Positions 6,560 through 7,577 of a DNA stretch of 7,577 nt are shown here, one piece after another (within the stretch, counting starts at the first letter, position 1; each line of letters begins with the position of its first letter). Origin of the DNA: Bacteroidota bacterium (GTDB lineage Bacteria; Bacteroidota; Ignavibacteria; Ignavibacteriales; Ignavibacteriaceae); NCBI GenBank assembly GCA_024278655.1, contig JAJRSV010000146.1, positions 1 to 7,577 of the forward strand. Direction: 5' to 3'. A program made the translations under genes and the position numbers. The notes below the pieces were generated by a model that was not told the DNA's origin, searched no databases, and was given only the letters and a program-made list of their open reading frames with translations.

Positions 6560-6597
6560 AAAGATGACATCTTTCAATAAGATGTCATCTTTTTTTT
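6560..6597 (+). terminator. Rho-independent terminator of the propeller gene
   Basis: The same 14-bp stem as at 4735: AAAGATGACATCTT (6560-6573) and AAGATGTCATCTTT (6579-6592), with a different loop (TCAAT) and eight T residues (6590-6597). It lies 39 nt after the stop codon. Six bases before the stem (ATTAAT) are also shared with the first copy. Confidence 0.9.
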
Positions 6598-6657
6598 GCC
6601 CGTACAGGAATAATGAATAAGCATTACTACTAAGATGTTCTTACACCGCCCGATAAC

Positions 6658-6692
6658 TTGAATTTGGCAAAATGAAATATTATTTTGCCAAA
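6658..6692 (+). promoter_or_regulatory. Predicted toxin-antitoxin promoter with overlapping operator palindrome
   Basis: TTTGGCAAAAT (6663-6673) and ATTTTGCCAAA (6682-6692) are perfect 11-bp inverted repeats 8 nt apart, so the half-site centres are 19 bp apart, nearly two helical turns. A promoter TTGAAT (6658-6663), 17 nt, TATTTT (6681-6686) lies across the palindrome. Transcription would begin near 6693, giving a leader of about 16 nt. AbrB/MazE-type antitoxins, alone or with the toxin, commonly bind such inverted repeats and repress their own operon. This is therefore the likely autoregulatory operator (inference). Confidence 0.65.
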
Positions 6693-6708
6693 AAATAAAA
6701 GGCAGCTT

Positions 6709-6969
6709 ATGATTACCACTTTGGATAAATTCGGCAGAGTGATTATTCCCAGGAAAATAAGAGAACGGCTCGGAATTCATCCGGGCACTAACCTGAATAT
6801 TTCGGAAGAAGGTTCACACATTATTATCAAACCGGTTAAAGCCGATGAACCGTTAATCGAAAAGGACGGTATTCTTGTGTTCACAGGTAAAATAAATGGC
6901 AAAGTTGAGGAAAGTATTTCGAAAGACAGAAAAGATAGAATCAACAAACTCTTACCGAAGAAGGAATAG
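6709..6969 (+). CDS. AbrB/MazE-type antitoxin (VapB-like)
   Basis: An 86-residue DNA-binding antitoxin. Residues 1-43 are a SpoVT/AbrB swapped-hairpin domain: MITTLDKFGRVIIPRKIRER followed by LGIHPGTNLNISEEGSHIII and KPV, with the hallmark D6, G9-R10, P14, IR (17-18) and LGI..GT. Residues 44-86 are charged and helical (ending RKDRINKLLPKKE), the part that usually wraps the toxin. The start was chosen at ATG 6709 because AAAAGG (6697-6702) lies 6 nt upstream. A longer reading from TTG 6685 would add eight residues but would start inside the operator palindrome and lacks a ribosome site. The toxin gene begins 3 nt after the stop. The family role is to neutralise the PIN toxin and repress the operon. 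Confidence 0.9.
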   Translation: MITTLDKFGRVIIPRKIRERLGIHPGTNLNISEEGSHIIIKPVKADEPLIEKDGILVFTGKINGKVEESISKDRKDRINKLLPKKE

Positions 6970-6975
6970 CGTTTG
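6961..6975 (+). promoter_or_regulatory. Ribosome binding site and TTG start of the toxin gene
   Basis: AAGGA (6961-6965) lies within the last codons of the antitoxin, 7 nt before TTG at 6973-6975. An in-frame TAG at 6967 prevents any earlier start, and no ATG or GTG lies nearby. The rare TTG start and the 3-nt gap suggest the toxin is translationally coupled to the antitoxin and made in lower amounts. Confidence 0.75.
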
Positions 6976-7464
6976 AAAATTATTTTCGACAGTTCGGTTT
7001 TAATCGCTGCGTTTGTAGAAGCTCATCCAAAACATCAGGATGCATTGGCGTATCTTAGAAAAGCCGGGAACAGAGAATTTACTTTCCTTGTTCCGGCACA
7101 TACAATCCTGGAAGTATATAGTGTATTGACGGGTGCACCTTTCAAACCGCGCATAACACCTGCAATTGCAAAAAAAATGATTGATAATAATATCAGAAAA
7201 ATTGCAAGGGTAGTCTATCTTTCCGGAAAGGATTACTCCGATATAATCGATAAAATGATTAGAGCCGGTTTACAGGGCGGAATTGTTTATGATGCAATTA
7301 TAGCCGCTTGTGCAGAGAAATCGAAAGCAAATGTTTTGCTAACATTAAACCCTCACGACTTTTCAAGATTGGGAATCAGAAAGTCTGTTAAGATAATTTC
7401 TGTCTGCTACGTTTCAATCCTGATAAATATAAAAGCGTTATCTTCTTTATCGCCGGCATTATAA
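6973..7464 (+). CDS. PIN-domain ribonuclease toxin (VapC-like) with extended C-terminus
   Basis: A 163-residue PIN-domain protein, the toxin partner of the AbrB-type antitoxin just upstream. PIN toxins cut RNA using Mg2+ or Mn2+ held by acidic residues. Visible candidates are D6 in the N-terminal strand IIFDSSVLIAAF, E47 in HTILEVYSVLT and D107 in GGIVYDAIIAACAE. The last site reads LLTLNPHDF (122-130), with N126 where many VapC proteins have Asp and D129 close by. This TLNPxDF wording occurs in a recognised VapC branch, so activity is likely retained. The normal domain appears to end about residue 144 (VKIISV). The remaining 19 residues (CYVSILINIKALSSLSPAL) look unlike the family and coincide with the left arm of an inverted repeat at 7425. 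The original 3' end may have been replaced. Translation starts at TTG 6973. Confidence 0.87.
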   Translation: MKIIFDSSVLIAAFVEAHPKHQDALAYLRKAGNREFTFLVPAHTILEVYSVLTGAPFKPRITPAIAKKMIDNNIRKIARVVYLSGKDYSDIIDKMIRAGLQGGIVYDAIIAACAEKSKANVLLTLNPHDFSRLGIRKSVKIISVCYVSILINIKALSSLSPAL

Positions 7465-7562
7465 AAGTTAATCGCCGTTAATTTGTGAATAATTAAAATT
7501 TAATTTCACATACATATATCACTAAATAAAAAATCATACTTATGCGTAACGCTTTTTTATTT
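7425..7562. repeat. Imperfect 16-bp inverted repeat bracketing 138 bp at the toxin 3' end
   Basis: AAATATAAAAGCGTTA (7425-7440) is matched in inverted orientation by TAACGCTTTTTTATTT (7547-7562), 15 of 16 positions. The left arm lies inside the atypical C-terminal coding tail of the toxin and the right arm 15 nt from the window end. The enclosed DNA has no coding potential beyond the toxin tail. It could be a tiny MITE-like element or a chance match in AT-rich DNA; no target-site duplication is obvious. Confidence 0.35.
7484..7510. other. AT-rich palindromic hairpin after the toxin gene
   Basis: TGTGAA (7484-7489) pairs with TTCACA (7505-7510), and ATTAAA (7492-7497) pairs with TTTAAT (7499-7504), with a 2-nt bulge (TA) on the left and a single central base. 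No T-run follows directly, so terminator activity is doubtful. It sits inside the 7425-7562 inverted repeat. Confidence 0.4.
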
Positions 7563-7577
7563 CCTTGATTTTAAATA

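Noticed and set aside
6685..6708. Eight-residue upstream extension of the antitoxin from TTG 6685
   Set aside because: It would begin within the operator palindrome and about at the predicted transcription start; the ATG at 6709 has the ribosome site and matches the usual AbrB N-terminus.
6574..6780. Open frame of 68 codons on the minus strand
   Set aside because: It covers the terminator, the operator palindrome and the start of the antitoxin in antisense, and encodes nothing recognisable.
7411..7422. GTTTCAATCCTG resembling the start of some CRISPR repeats
   Set aside because: Single occurrence in the window, inside a coding frame, with no repeat-spacer pattern.
2699..7464. A single undescribed multi-gene system linking metallopeptidase, secreted proteins and toxin-antitoxin pair
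   Set aside because: Strands differ, strong terminators separate the units, and no shared functional theme is visible; the neighbours look independent.
7484..7510. CRP-like site TGTGA...TCACA
   Set aside because: The half-sites are 17 nt apart rather than 6, so it does not fit a CRP site.
7431..7556. Integron attC-like GCGTTA...TAACGC arms
   Set aside because: The arms face the wrong way for an attC site (GTTA...TAAC instead of TAAC...GTTA), the core consensus is not met, and no cassette array is visible.
1..7577. tRNA, rRNA, insertion sequence or prophage genes
   Set aside because: No cloverleaf, rRNA-like segment, transposase, integrase or phage structural gene was seen on either strand.

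Overview
The window reads as ordinary chromosomal DNA from a member of the Bacteroidota/Chlorobi superphylum, most likely an Ignavibacteria-type organism (Ignavibacterium/Melioribacter-like). This rests on two predicted secreted proteins that end in the type IX secretion system (T9SS) C-terminal sorting domain, with the wording typical of that group (QNYPNPFNPST near the front, ASNLSSGIYYYQLKAG near the end). The DNA is moderately AT-rich with compact genes and clear AGGAG-type ribosome binding sites. The placement is inferred from protein style; no rRNA or other phylogenetic marker is present.

Layout. Positions 1-407 (minus) hold the 5' part of purC (SAICAR synthetase), cut by the window edge. 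It is divergent from a POT/PTR2-like proton-coupled transporter at 584-2134 (plus). That transporter converges, with only 4 nt between stop codons, on a minus-strand pair: a two-CBS-domain protein (2139-2600) downstream of a YgjP-type HExxH metallopeptidase (2699-3418). The right half is all plus strand. A LamG-like secreted protein with a T9SS tail (3721-4650) is followed by a seven-repeat YCF48/Asp-box beta-propeller with an Fn3-like domain and a T9SS tail (4955-6520). Each is closed by a rho-independent terminator with the same 14-bp stem. Then comes an AbrB-type antitoxin / PIN-domain toxin pair (6709-6969 and 6973-7464), with an 11-bp inverted repeat over its likely promoter.

How the parts relate. 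The left half is housekeeping (purine synthesis, transport, nucleotide-sensing CBS protein, intracellular protease-like protein) with no evident common pathway. The middle is a secretome segment: two unrelated N-terminal domains share a nearly identical C-terminal secretion module and the same terminator stem, consistent with domain and 3'-end shuffling. The right end is a small toxin-antitoxin module whose toxin has an unusual C-terminal tail, lying where a 16-bp imperfect inverted repeat begins.

I find no large undescribed system. The points most worth checking are the repeated terminator, the REP-like palindrome read in frame inside a T9SS sorting domain, the antitoxin operator, the inverted repeat at the toxin's 3' end, and a recurring promoter form (TTGAWT-N17-TATWTT).
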